Source: Roseitalea sp. (GTDB lineage: Bacteria > Pseudomonadota > Alphaproteobacteria > Rhizobiales > Rhizobiaceae). Taken from it: 64,000 nucleotides of DNA. Shown one piece after another: positions 28,204-37,072 of the stretch; within the stretch, counting starts at the first letter, position 1; every line of letters starts with the position of its first letter. The notes beneath the pieces are model-generated. The model did no database searches. It saw only the letters and a list, made by a program, of their open reading frames with translations, and was not told the origin of the DNA. Location of the stretch: positions 115,604 to 179,603 of the forward strand of contig JAEPON010000009.1 in the NCBI GenBank assembly GCA_017642895.1. Reading direction: 5' to 3'. The position numbers and the translations under genes are program-made.

Positions 28204-31200
28204 ATGCTGACCCGTCTTGCATTCCGTTACCAGCGCATCGCCTTTTTCCTTGTGGCGATGCTGATGGGCTTTGGCGCCTACAGCTATTTCACGCTGCCCG
28301 CTCAGGAAGACCCCGCAATCACCATCCGCCAGGCGATCGTTCAGACACATTATTCGGGTTTGAGCCCGGAACGGATCGAGGAGCTGGTGACCAAGCCGCT
28401 CGAACGGGCGATCCGTCGCCTGCCAGAGGTCGAGGAAATCCGATCGTCCTCGGTGTCCGGCCTTTCGATCATCCATGTCGAGGTTTTCGACCAGTTCTTT
28501 GACCTCGATCAGATTTGGGACGATTTGCGTCATGAAGTGGAGGGCGCCGCGGTGTCTTTGCCCGATGGCGCGTTGCCGTCTGTCGTTCTGGACAATACGG
28601 GCGATGTGGCCGTGGTTACAGCTGCCTTGCGCTCGCCCGATCACACAATGGCCGAACTGGGCGAGATGGCCGTCTATATTCGCGACCAGCTTTACGCGGT
28701 CGATGGTGTCAAGAGTATCGATATCGTCGGCGAACGCCCCGAGCGCATTTACATTGAAAGCCGCAACGCCCGCCTGGCCGAGCTCGGCATAAGCCCCAAC
28801 GTCATTGTCAACGCCCTTGCCAGCCAGAACATCATCCGGCCGGGCGGACAGATCGATCTTGGCGATCGGACTCTGCTGATTGAGCCGACCGGCGACTTCG
28901 ACAATCTCGATGAGATTAGCGACACGCTGATCGAAATTCCCGGAACCGGCGAGACTGTCGCTCTTCGTGATGTGGCGGAGGTGACGCGTTCTCTGATCGA
29001 TCCCGCGCCGCAGCTGGCTTACTACCAGGGCGATCCGGCCGTCATCCTGGCGATCGCGCAGCAGGATGGACAAAACGTCCTGGAGTTCGGGCCTGCCGTC
29101 GCGGATCGCCTTGCGGGTATTGAGGCAACTCTGCCGGTTGGATTCACACTCGATATTGTCACGTTCCAGCCCGATCAGGTGGAGCAGGCGGTGTTTGGTG
29201 TCTCCCTCAATGTCCTTCAGACGCTCGGTCTCGTCCTCGCAGTCGTCGTGCTGCTGCTTGGTTTGCAGACCGGCCTGATCGTCGGTGCGATCATTCCGGC
29301 AATTACACTGGCCACCTTGGCGATCATGGGCATGTTCGGCTTGCCTCTCGAACGCATGAGCCTTGCCACTTTGGTGATCGCGCTCGGCATTCTGGTCGAC
29401 AATGGAATCGTGGTCGCCGAAGACTTCAAACGGCGTCTGGGTGACGGTGAAGATCGTGATCAAGCGCTCGAAAATGTCGGCTCGACGCTGGCAATGCCGC
29501 TTTTGGTCTCAACCGGTGTGACGATCCTGGTGTTCCTGCCGCTGATGCTGGCCGAGCACGTTGCGGGCGAATACACGCGATCAATCTCGATCGTCATCGC
29601 CATTACCTTGTCCATCTCGTGGCTGATGGCGATGACCATCACGCCGATCCTGTCGCACAGATTTGCCACTGTGACCACCGGCGGGGCCAAGCGGCCGCTT
29701 TATGAACGTGCCTTCGATCCCCTGATTGCTGGTTATGAGGTGCTCATCGCTGCGATTTTGCGCAACCGTGCCCTGTTCATCGCGGGCATGCTGGTGGCGC
29801 TGGTGGTCAGCGCGGCGGCCATCGTCACCAACCCGCAACGCTTCTTCCCCGGCTCCGACCGCGCGCAGATCATCACTTATATTGACCTGCCGGCCAATGT
29901 GACGACCACGACCACCAACGCCGAAATCGAAGCCTTGCTGCCAACGTTGACCCAGGACAGGTTTGACTGGCTGGTTGATCATGTTGCCTATGTGGGCTTT
30001 GGCGGGCCGCGTTTTGTTTTGTCGCTGACTCCCATCGATCCCGCACCCAACCGTGCGGTGCTGATCTTCAATGTCGATGAACCGGCCAGTGTGGACCGCG
30101 CGATGGATGAATTGCGTAGCCATTTCGAGGCCGATTTCAGCCATTTCCAGACGCGTGTGACGCGTATGTTCCTGGGCCCGTCCGACAGTTCGATTCTGGA
30201 AGTCCAGATCAAGGGGCCCGATCGCGATTTCGTCTATGCCACGGCGCGGAAAATCGAAGACATCATCGCATCGGTGCCCGGAGCGCGCGATATCCGTCAG
30301 AACTGGGAGAACCGGATCGCGCGGCTTGTCATCGACGTCGACCAGGCCCAGGCCCGCCGCGCGGGCGTGACATCCGCAGACGTCGCGCAGTCCATGTCTG
30401 CTTACTTCTCGGGTCGCGCGGTTTCGCAATATCGCGAGGGCGACGATGTCATTCCCATCGTGGCGCGCGCGACCGAGGAAGAACGCTCCGATCTCGACCG
30501 CGTCCGCACGCTGGCGATCTTCGGAGCAAACGGCGTCGTCGTGCCGCTGATGCAGGTGGCCGATGTCGAGCTGGTCAACGGATTTTCGCGGATCGAGCGC
30601 GAAGACCTGACGCGAACCGTTACCATCGAAGGTCGGTCCGACCTGATGGGCGCCGAAGACATGGTCCCTCTGATCGAGGACCAGATTGCTTCGCTTGAAG
30701 CGACCTTGCCGCCCGGGCATTCCATCGAGTTTGACGGCATCATCGCCCAATCGGCCGAAGGGCGCAACGCGCTGGCCGCCAACCTGCCGCTGTCTCTGGG
30801 AATCATCGTGGTCCTGCTGATCGCCCAGTTCAACTCGTTCCGGCGTCCGGTGATCCTGATTGCCACCATTCCGCTGATCATCGTCGGGGTGGCGCTGGGT
30901 TTGCGCTTGTTTGGCGCCGATTTCGGTTTCATGCCGATCCTGGGCATGCTGTCGCTGGCCGGCATCATCATGTGTAACGCCATCGTTCTGATCGACCGGA
31001 TCGACTTGGAACGCCGCCTTGGCAAGCCATTGGAACAGGCGGTCATTGAAGCGTCCAAGCGCCGCTTGCGCCCAATCATCATGACCACGGTCACCACGAT
31101 CCTCGGTCTTTTGCCGCTGATCCTGTCGCGCGACCCGTTGTTCTTTGGCATGGCGGTGGTCATGGCAACCGGCCTTGCCGTGGGCGCCGTCCTCACGCTC

Positions 31201-31323
31201 GGCTTCGTGCCGGTTCTCTACACGCTGCTGTTTCGCCGGGAAGCGACACAAGATGATCCCACGGCAAACGAGAGCGACCAGATCAATGACCACACCAAGC
31301 CACTGGAAGGAGCAATCCCATGA
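28204..31323 (+). CDS. Efflux RND transporter permease (AcrB/HAE-like)
   Basis: A 1039-residue inner-membrane pump with twelve helices and two large periplasmic loops. Helix 4 carries the proton-relay region as LVDNGIVVAED: D399 is conserved but its neighbour is N400, where AcrB has a second aspartate (D407-D408). The C-terminal half shows the matching FNSFRRPVILI and GIIMCNAIVLIDRI segments. It works with the adaptor encoded just upstream and an outer-membrane factor that is not in this window. The stop overlaps the OsmC gene by ATGA. Substrate unknown; the single missing acidic residue marks it as outside the classical drug-exporting subgroup. Confidence 0.93.
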   Translation: MLTRLAFRYQRIAFFLVAMLMGFGAYSYFTLPAQEDPAITIRQAIVQTHYSGLSPERIEELVTKPLERAIRRLPEVEEIRSSSVSGLSIIHVEVFDQFFDLDQIWDDLRHEVEGAAVSLPDGALPSVVLDNTGDVAVVTAALRSPDHTMAELGEMAVYIRDQLYAVDGVKSIDIVGERPERIYIESRNARLAELGISPNVIVNALASQNIIRPGGQIDLGDRTLLIEPTGDFDNLDEISDTLIEIPGTGETVALRDVAEVTRSLIDPAPQLAYYQGDPAVILAIAQQDGQNVLEFGPAVADRLAGIEATLPVGFTLDIVTFQPDQVEQAVFGVSLNVLQTLGLVLAVVVLLLGLQTGLIVGAIIPAITLATLAIMGMFGLPLERMSLATLVIALGILVDNGIVVAEDFKRRLGDGEDRDQALENVGSTLAMPLLVSTGVTILVFLPLMLAEHVAGEYTRSISIVIAITLSISWLMAMTITPILSHRFATVTTGGAKRPLYERAFDPLIAGYEVLIAAILRNRALFIAGMLVALVVSAAAIVTNPQRFFPGSDRAQIITYIDLPANVTTTTTNAEIEALLPTLTQDRFDWLVDHVAYVGFGGPRFVLSLTPIDPAPNRAVLIFNVDEPASVDRAMDELRSHFEADFSHFQTRVTRMFLGPSDSSILEVQIKGPDRDFVYATARKIEDIIASVPGARDIRQNWENRIARLVIDVDQAQARRAGVTSADVAQSMSAYFSGRAVSQYREGDDVIPIVARATEEERSDLDRVRTLAIFGANGVVVPLMQVADVELVNGFSRIEREDLTRTVTIEGRSDLMGAEDMVPLIEDQIASLEATLPPGHSIEFDGIIAQSAEGRNALAANLPLSLGIIVVLLIAQFNSFRRPVILIATIPLIIVGVALGLRLFGADFGFMPILGMLSLAGIIMCNAIVLIDRIDLERRLGKPLEQAVIEASKRRLRPIIMTTVTTILGLLPLILSRDPLFFGMAVVMATGLAVGAVLTLGFVPVLYTLLFRREATQDDPTANESDQINDHTKPLEGAIP

Positions 31324-31967
31324 AGGACGTTAGCTGGAACATGTCTGACAAAACGATCGTGCGCCGCGTTTCCGACGCGTCGGCGGCCCAACAGACCTTG
31401 CCGGATCCGTATCTGGAAAAGGTCAAGCAGGGCGAGCGCATGCAGTTCGATGCCCACGTCAACGTTGAGACAATGCCGGAAGGCATGCATCTGAAGAAAG
31501 TGACCATCTTCTCCAACGTGCCCGACGGCGGCACCTGGGAGCTGATCAGCGATGAGGGCAAGGCGGTCGGCGGTCGCGGCACTGCACCGTCTCCGCTGAT
31601 GTATTTTGCGGCTGGTTTGGGTCTGTGCTTGATGAGCCATGTCGAGATGCTTGCGAAAAGCAAGAGCTTTCGCATCGATTCGGCGCGCCTGGAGCAGCGC
31701 GCGCGCTGGACGACCACGCTCGATCTGGGTGCGGTCGCGCCCGCCAAGGTCTATGGCAAAGGCGAAAAGATGGAACTCAACCTCCTCATTGACAGCCCGG
31801 AGCCAGCAGACAAAATCGCAAGGTTTGTTGGCTATTGCCGCCAAGCCTGTATGGCGCTGCAGACGGTCGCCGCTGCAACGCCCGTGACGACGACACTTTA
31901 TCTCAATGGCACTGAGGTCGGCGACATCGGCGGGATCGGGCCTTTCGAGAAAAGCGCGGCTGCATAG
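31320..31967 (+). CDS. OsmC-family protein
   Basis: A 215-residue member of the OsmC/Ohr superfamily, longer than classical OsmC (about 140). Redox-active cysteine candidates are C103 (LGLCLMSHVE) and C173 or C177 (GYCRQACMAL); in peroxidases of this family one cysteine from each helix reduces hydroperoxides. It overlaps the RND stop by ATGA and has GGAAGGAGC as ribosome site, so it is made together with the efflux pump. Detoxification of a reactive or oxidised compound that the pump also handles is a reasonable inference. An alternative start at 31341 would remove seven residues. Confidence 0.85.
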   Translation: MKDVSWNMSDKTIVRRVSDASAAQQTLPDPYLEKVKQGERMQFDAHVNVETMPEGMHLKKVTIFSNVPDGGTWELISDEGKAVGGRGTAPSPLMYFAAGLGLCLMSHVEMLAKSKSFRIDSARLEQRARWTTTLDLGAVAPAKVYGKGEKMELNLLIDSPEPADKIARFVGYCRQACMALQTVAAATPVTTTLYLNGTEVGDIGGIGPFEKSAAA

Positions 31968-32021
31968 CCGCACTGCCCGGCCACAAACGACACGGTCACA
32001 TTCCAAACACAAGAGGCAAAC

Positions 32022-33077
32022 ATGCCGTCGATACCAGGCGCGCCCGGCGCGCGACCCGTTCTGCTCGCCCTACAAGGTGGCGGCTCTCACGGCGCTCTGG
32101 CCTGGGGCGTGCTCGATCGTCTGCTCGAAGAAGGCGATCTCACATTTCCGGCCATCAGCGGCACGAGCGCCGGCGCCATGAACGCAGCCGTCTTGGCGGC
32201 GGGCCTTGCATCCGGCGGACCCGATGGCGCAAGAACGGCCCTCGCTGGCTTCTGGCGTGATGTCAGTCACGCTGGTGCGCACTCACCCCTCCAGCGCACA
32301 CCCTCCGCCCGCCTGCGGGGGTCCTGGAGTCTGGACGACAGTCCGTTCTACCACTGGTTCGACATGCTCAGCCGAATGGTATCGCCGCATCAGGCAAACC
32401 CCACAGGCTACCATCCGTTGCGCTCCATCTTGGCACGTAACACCGACCTTGAAGCGCTTAATTCAGATGCAGCGCCGCGCATCTACATCACAGCCACCAA
32501 TGTGCGGACGGGTCAGCCGCGCGTCTTCTCCCAACCGGACCTGACCGTTGACAAGCTGCTCGCGTCAGCGGCTCTACCCTTCATGTTCGCCGCAATCGAG
32601 ATTGACGGCGATGCCTTCTGGGACGGCGGATATGTGGGTAATCCGGCGCTCTTCCCGCTTGTGCTGCACGCCAATGATTGCGATCTCTTGCTCGTACAAA
32701 CCAATCCGTTTGTGCGCCACGAACTGCCCACGACGGCACGCGATATCACCAACCGCCTCAATGAGATCACCTTCAACAGTTCGCTCCTCAAGGAACTGCG
32801 GCTGGCACGGATGCGCCAGGTCGTTCGCCCAGAGGCGGGCGAAGTGCGGCTGCATCGTGTTCACGCCGACGCGGAGCTGACGCAGTTCTCACCGTCGTCA
32901 AAACTCAATGTCGAATGGGCCTATCTCAAACACCTGTTCGAACGCGGACGGGCCCATGCCGACCGTTTCATGACACGCCATGGGAGCGATATCGGCAAGC
33001 GAACGAGTTTCGACCTGTCGTCGGTTTTGGAACAGCTCATGGACGGCCCGATCGAGTTGATGGAGGTAGCGCCGTGA
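32022..33077 (+). CDS. Patatin-like phospholipase (DUF3734-type)
   Basis: A 351-residue cytoplasmic lipase/esterase. The oxyanion motif GGGSHG (19-24), nucleophile S49 in GTSAG and catalytic aspartate in the DGG of WDGGYVGNP (near 206) are intact. Rhizobial relatives of this length are often encoded beside 3-hydroxybutyrate dehydrogenase and are linked to hydroxybutyrate or polyhydroxybutyrate use. Here the stop overlaps the GTG start of a GntP-type permease (GTGA), supporting a coupled pair. No hydroxybutyrate dehydrogenase is adjacent, so the physiological link is inferred only. Confidence 0.88.
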   Translation: MPSIPGAPGARPVLLALQGGGSHGALAWGVLDRLLEEGDLTFPAISGTSAGAMNAAVLAAGLASGGPDGARTALAGFWRDVSHAGAHSPLQRTPSARLRGSWSLDDSPFYHWFDMLSRMVSPHQANPTGYHPLRSILARNTDLEALNSDAAPRIYITATNVRTGQPRVFSQPDLTVDKLLASAALPFMFAAIEIDGDAFWDGGYVGNPALFPLVLHANDCDLLLVQTNPFVRHELPTTARDITNRLNEITFNSSLLKELRLARMRQVVRPEAGEVRLHRVHADAELTQFSPSSKLNVEWAYLKHLFERGRAHADRFMTRHGSDIGKRTSFDLSSVLEQLMDGPIELMEVAP

Positions 33078-34516
33078 TCGGCCTGCTTGGCATCCTGCTG
33101 GCGTTGGGTCTTCTGATCTGGTTGGCCTACCGGGGCATCAGCGTGTTGATCCTTGGCCCCGTCATGGCGCTGTTTGCCGCTGCCTTCTCGTTGCAACCGG
33201 GCCTTGCCACCTACACCCAGATATTAATGCCGGCGGCCGGCCAATTCATCATCACCTACTTTCCCTTGTTCCTTCTGGGCGCAGTTTTCGGCCGGCTGAT
33301 GGATGACAGCGGATCGGCGCGCATAATTGCCGACCGCATCGTCATGCGGCTCGGGACCGCCCAGGCAATCCCGGCTGTCGTCCTTGCCTGCGCCGTGCTG
33401 ACTTATGGCGGCGTGTCGCTGTTCGTGGTGGCCTTTGCGATCTACCCGGTTGCGGTTGCCCTGTTCCGCCGCGCAGACATCCCAAAACGGCTGATCCCTG
33501 CCACCGTTGCGCTTGGCGCGTTCACCTTCACCATGACAGCCCTTCCGGGCACGCCAGCGATCCAAAATGCGATCCCGATGCCGCATTTCGGAACGACACC
33601 CTTTGCCGCGCCGGGTCTTGGCATCATCGCTGCTCTTGTCATGGCGGCTTTCGGCCTGTGGTGGTTGCTCAGGCAAAGTACGCGGGCAGCGGCGGCGGGC
33701 GAAGGGTATGGCCAACACGCTGACAACAACATCGACGTCGATGAAGAGCGCCGGGATCTTGCCTTTGAAGGCGGCTATGATCTCCGGGAAATCGACACGG
33801 CTTTGCAGCCAAACCCACCTGGCTTCCTGCTTGCGATCCTGCCAATCATTGTGGTCATTGCGCTCAATCTCGTACTGAGCGTCCACCTGTTTCCGGCGAT
33901 GGACACCAGCTATCTGGCTGAAGTGCGGTTCGGCGCGACTGATATCGCATCCGTGCGCGGCATCTGGGCAATCATCGTCGCGCTCACCTTGGCTATTGTG
34001 CTGATCGTCATCGTCAACTGGTCGCGTCTGCAAAGGTTGCGCGAATCGTTGAGTGATGGTGCAAATGCATCAGTCTTGCCGATCTTCAACACGGCGAGCC
34101 TTGTGGGTTTTGGCGCTGTGGTTGCCGGCCTGCCGGCGTTTGAAGCCGTACGCAGCACGCTGGACGGACTTGGTGCGGGGCCTGTTGTGTCGCTGGCGAT
34201 ATCAACAAGCGTTCTGGCCGGTTTGACCGGATCTGCTTCGGGCGGCATGAGCATCGCTCTCGAGGCAGTGGGCGCCGACTATCTGGCCTTGGCGCGCGAA
34301 GTGGGCATATCCGCCGACCTTCTTCACCGGGTCACCACGCTTGCGACCGGCAGTCTCGACAGCCTGCCCCACAATGGCGCTGTCGTCAGCCTGATCGGCA
34401 TCTGCGGTTTGACCCATCGCGACAGCTACAAGGACATCGCCATGGTTGCCGTCGTCGGCCCGCTGCTGGCGCTCATCTGCGTCCTGACAATCTCGGCGCT
34501 GTTTGGATCCTTCTGA
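33074..34516 (+). CDS. GntP-family permease (gluconate/short hydroxy-acid symporter type)
   Basis: A 480-residue inner-membrane protein with about 12 hydrophobic segments and the GntP-family pattern, including FPLFLLGAVFGRLMDDSGSA, YGGVSLFVVAFAIYP and the C-terminal GLTGSASGGMSIALEA and SLDSLPHNGAVVSLI. The GTG start at 33074, after TGGAGGTAGC and overlapping the patatin stop, fits the family N-terminus; earlier in-frame ATGs would overlap the patatin gene deeply. Family members carry gluconate, D-serine or 3-hydroxybutyrate with H+. Pairing with a patatin suggests import of a hydroxyalkanoate, unproven. Confidence 0.87.
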   Translation: MIGLLGILLALGLLIWLAYRGISVLILGPVMALFAAAFSLQPGLATYTQILMPAAGQFIITYFPLFLLGAVFGRLMDDSGSARIIADRIVMRLGTAQAIPAVVLACAVLTYGGVSLFVVAFAIYPVAVALFRRADIPKRLIPATVALGAFTFTMTALPGTPAIQNAIPMPHFGTTPFAAPGLGIIAALVMAAFGLWWLLRQSTRAAAAGEGYGQHADNNIDVDEERRDLAFEGGYDLREIDTALQPNPPGFLLAILPIIVVIALNLVLSVHLFPAMDTSYLAEVRFGATDIASVRGIWAIIVALTLAIVLIVIVNWSRLQRLRESLSDGANASVLPIFNTASLVGFGAVVAGLPAFEAVRSTLDGLGAGPVVSLAISTSVLAGLTGSASGGMSIALEAVGADYLALAREVGISADLLHRVTTLATGSLDSLPHNGAVVSLIGICGLTHRDSYKDIAMVAVVGPLLALICVLTISALFGSF

Positions 34517-34643
34517 GGTCGGTCAATCGACGCGGCGATTCCTGATGGAGCAAATCGCCCGTTGAAGGCCCAGAGTGTCGGCGAACTGACCATGCACGGA
34601 ATCGCGCGGCCGGCGGGCGTCGGGAGGCTGGCGATTTGCAGGC

Positions 34644-35153
34644 TTGGTCAAGCGCGACAGTCCGCTGGTTGACAGCCCCGCCATTGGACCGAGCGCTGAC
34701 GATGGCGGGGGCGGCGAGCGTGAGGGGCGCTGCGGCGCCCGAGGCGAAAGGGTGCGCGGACTGGCGCTGGAACCGACCGATCTCGCCGGCAAGACGCTGA
34801 TCACAGCGTCAAACTATTGTCTCCAGCGCGCCAGCACGATCGATCTGGGTGGCCTCAGCGAAAGCGAGGCACTGGCCAAGCGCCTGCCGAACACGAAGAC
34901 CGTCAAGGCGTTCAACATGCTCTACTTCAAGGAGTTGGAAGACCGGCTGATCGGCGGAGGCACACCGAACGCGGCGATGATCATGGCCGGCGACGACGCA
35001 AAGGCCGTTGCCGCCCCGCTCATCACCGGCGCCATGTTCGATGTCGTCGATGCCGGCCCGCTCAGCGCCGGCGCCGCCTTTCAGACGGGTGCGCCGCTCC
35101 AGCCCAAGGCGGAGACCCGCGCCCAGATCGAACGGCAACTTGCCGACATGTGA
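34644..35153 (+). pseudogene. NADPH-dependent F420 reductase-like protein, decayed N-terminus
   Basis: From about 34756 onward the frame encodes the second half of an F420-reductase-like NAD(P)-binding protein (COG2085 type): LAGKTLITASNY, then TKTVKAFNMLYF, MIMAGDD and VVDAGPLSAG, ending normally at 35153. The glycine-rich dinucleotide motif and first half of the Rossmann fold are not readable: 34517-34755 is low-similarity, and the neighbouring frame gives only a short VGRLAI-like trace. No ribosome site precedes the ORF. Best explained as a gene that lost its 5' part. Confidence 0.55.
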
Positions 35154-35224
35154 ACCCGAAACGCCCGGCACAAAGCCGGGTGCTTTCCAAGGCGCCAATA
35201 CCGGACAGCTTGAAAGGAAAGACA

Positions 35225-35515
35225 ATGTCGGCCTTCTTCATCGCCACCGTCGCCATCAAGGACGGCGCAAAATTTGCCGACTATGCATCGAAGTTCAGGG
35301 CGACGGCGGCCGCCCATGGCGGCATGCCTTTGCTGCGTGGCAAGGTCGGCAAGGCGCTGGCCGGACCGGCTTCGCACGACCTCGCCGCAATCGCTGCGTT
35401 TCCGGACATGGCGGCGCTTGAGGCCTGGCACGCATCCGACGCCTATCAGGCGATCATCCCGCTGCGTAACCAGGCGGCCGACATGACCATCATCGCTTAT
35501 GAGGAAGTGGGCTGA
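35225..35515 (+). CDS. DUF1330 family protein
   Basis: A 96-residue protein of the dimeric alpha-beta barrel superfamily. It begins AFFIATVAIKDGAKFADYASK, the standard opening strand and helix of DUF1330, with AIAAFPDMAALEAWHAS as the second half. ATG 35225 follows GAAAGGAAAGAC. Function of the family is not established; related ferredoxin-like barrels include small monooxygenases and isomerases. It follows the decayed reductase by 71 bases and converges with the small gene at 35532. Confidence 0.83.
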   Translation: MSAFFIATVAIKDGAKFADYASKFRATAAAHGGMPLLRGKVGKALAGPASHDLAAIAAFPDMAALEAWHASDAYQAIIPLRNQAADMTIIAYEEVG

Positions 35516-35531
35516 TGGCGGTCCGCAAACG

Positions 35532-35708
35532 TCAGATCATTGCAAGTCCAATGACCGCCAGAATGGATATGACAATCAATACGAGCGCCTGCCCTTTGAT
35601 AAATTGCGTCTCATCGTCGATGCGTAAGGGGCGGCTGACGCCCAGATGGACATCGAAAAGAATGGGGCGGTCTGCGAGAAGTTCGGTGCCGTTTCGATCG
35701 TCTGTCAT
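35532..35708 (-). CDS. Small single-pass membrane protein, 58 residues
   Basis: A small frame on the minus strand. It codes for a hydrophilic N-terminal half (about 38 residues, charged, with PILFDVHLGVSRPLRI) and one strongly hydrophobic C-terminal helix (ALVLIVISILAVIGLAM, residues 41-57) ending the protein, a tail-anchored layout. GAGG lies 10 bases upstream of ATG 35708 and the gene begins 78 bases after the acyl-CoA dehydrogenase stop on the same strand, so it may be the last gene of the BKACE operon. No known family recognised. The plus-strand ORF on top of it lacks a ribosome site. Confidence 0.6.
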   Translation of the reverse strand: MTDDRNGTELLADRPILFDVHLGVSRPLRIDDETQFIKGQALVLIVISILAVIGLAMI

Positions 35709-35786
35709 GATGTTCGCCTCATAAATGCAGCAACTGGCTCATCGGGTCGCCGCCGAGGGCGCCTCGTCATTCAGTCGGCCAGGATT

Positions 35787-37028
35787 TCACCCCGTCAGCT
35801 CTTTTCCGAAGAGGGTGCGGGCGATCACCATCCGCTGGATTTCGTTTGCGCCTTCGTAGATTTCGGCGATCTTGGCATCGCGATAGTGGGTCTCGGCGGG
35901 GTTGTGATGGTCGTCATGAGACAATGAACGCATGAAGCCATAGCCGCCCATCGCCTGGATCGCATCGCGCGCCATGTCGACGGCCAGTTCGGTGCCGTAG
36001 AATTTCGCCATGGCGGCCTCGGGTTCGGGAAATTCGACACCCTGGTCCATGCGCAACGCGGCCTTGAGATAGAGGTTGCGAGCGTTTTCCAGATGGCAGG
36101 CGCGTTCGGCCATCTTGAACTGCCAGTGCTGATTGGCACCGATGGGTTTGCCGAAGACGTGGCGCGTTTTGAGATGCGCCAGAGCCTCGTCGAAACAGGC
36201 TTGCGCCATGCCGACGCCTGTCGCTGCAATGCCGATGCGCCCGTAGGTGAGCGTCTGCAACGCGATCCGCAAGCCTTCGCCGGGCACGCCGATGCGATGG
36301 CTTTCGGGCACTTCCACGCCTTCAAGATAGATGTCGCCGGTCAGTTGGCCGCGATTGCCCAGCTTCCTGTCGGGCGCGCCGACGCGCACGCCCGGTGCGT
36401 TCAGATCGATGAGAAGCTCGACCAGCCCATCGTCGCTGTCACACAACATGGTGACGAAGTCGGCGACGGGCGCGTTGGTGATCCAGCGTTTGTGGCCGGT
36501 AACCGTGTAGATCCCGTTCTTGAGGGTGGCGAAGGTTTTCAGCGCCTTGCGCGACAGATCGGTGCTGGCTTCCGGCTCGGTGGTTGCAAATGCGCCGATC
36601 TTCTCTCCCCTGACAAGCGGGTGAAGATAGGTCTCGCGCAATTCGTCGGAAGCGCGTTCCAGTGTCCTGCCGGCCAAAATGCAATTGACGTCGTAGACTG
36701 CGGCGACCGAGTTGGAGAAATAGGCCAGTTCCTCGACCGTGGCAGCGGTCGCAGACACCCGGTGGGCAAGACCCCGTCCGCCGTCAGCCCGGGCAAACGG
36801 AATAGCGAACAATCCTTCATCGCCCATGCGGCGGTAGAGATCGAAGGCGAAGGTATCGACGCTCTCGTCGGCCTCGCCGATCTGACGGGCAAGGCGGCGC
36901 ACATGGGTTTCGGCAAAGCCGCGCACCTCGGACCGGATCGCCTTGGTCTCCTCGGGCGAAAGCATGTCGTGATACATTGCGTCGGCCGCACGGGCGACGG
37001 AGTTGCGTTTCAGCACCTGCTTGCTCAT
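35787..37028 (-). CDS. Acyl-CoA dehydrogenase
   Basis: A 413-residue FAD enzyme of the acyl-CoA dehydrogenase fold. Visible are the helical N-terminal domain, the FAD-contacting ATTEPEASTDL and VTGHKRWITNA segments, the RIGIAATGVGMAQ helix, and near the C-terminus YRDAKIAEIYEGANEIQRM, where the glutamate of YEG corresponds to the usual catalytic base. It introduces a 2,3 double bond into an acyl-CoA, passing electrons to ETF. It lies 44 bases downstream of a BKACE gene on the same strand, so it belongs to a CoA-dependent route with the ligase at 49746. The chain-length preference is not predicted. Confidence 0.92.
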   Translation of the reverse strand: MSKQVLKRNSVARAADAMYHDMLSPEETKAIRSEVRGFAETHVRRLARQIGEADESVDTFAFDLYRRMGDEGLFAIPFARADGGRGLAHRVSATAATVEELAYFSNSVAAVYDVNCILAGRTLERASDELRETYLHPLVRGEKIGAFATTEPEASTDLSRKALKTFATLKNGIYTVTGHKRWITNAPVADFVTMLCDSDDGLVELLIDLNAPGVRVGAPDRKLGNRGQLTGDIYLEGVEVPESHRIGVPGEGLRIALQTLTYGRIGIAATGVGMAQACFDEALAHLKTRHVFGKPIGANQHWQFKMAERACHLENARNLYLKAALRMDQGVEFPEPEAAMAKFYGTELAVDMARDAIQAMGGYGFMRSLSHDDHHNPAETHYRDAKIAEIYEGANEIQRMVIARTLFGKELTG

Positions 37029-37072
37029 CGCGTTTGCTTTCCATTTCGCTTCGAGTTTGCCGCCGTTGCTGC

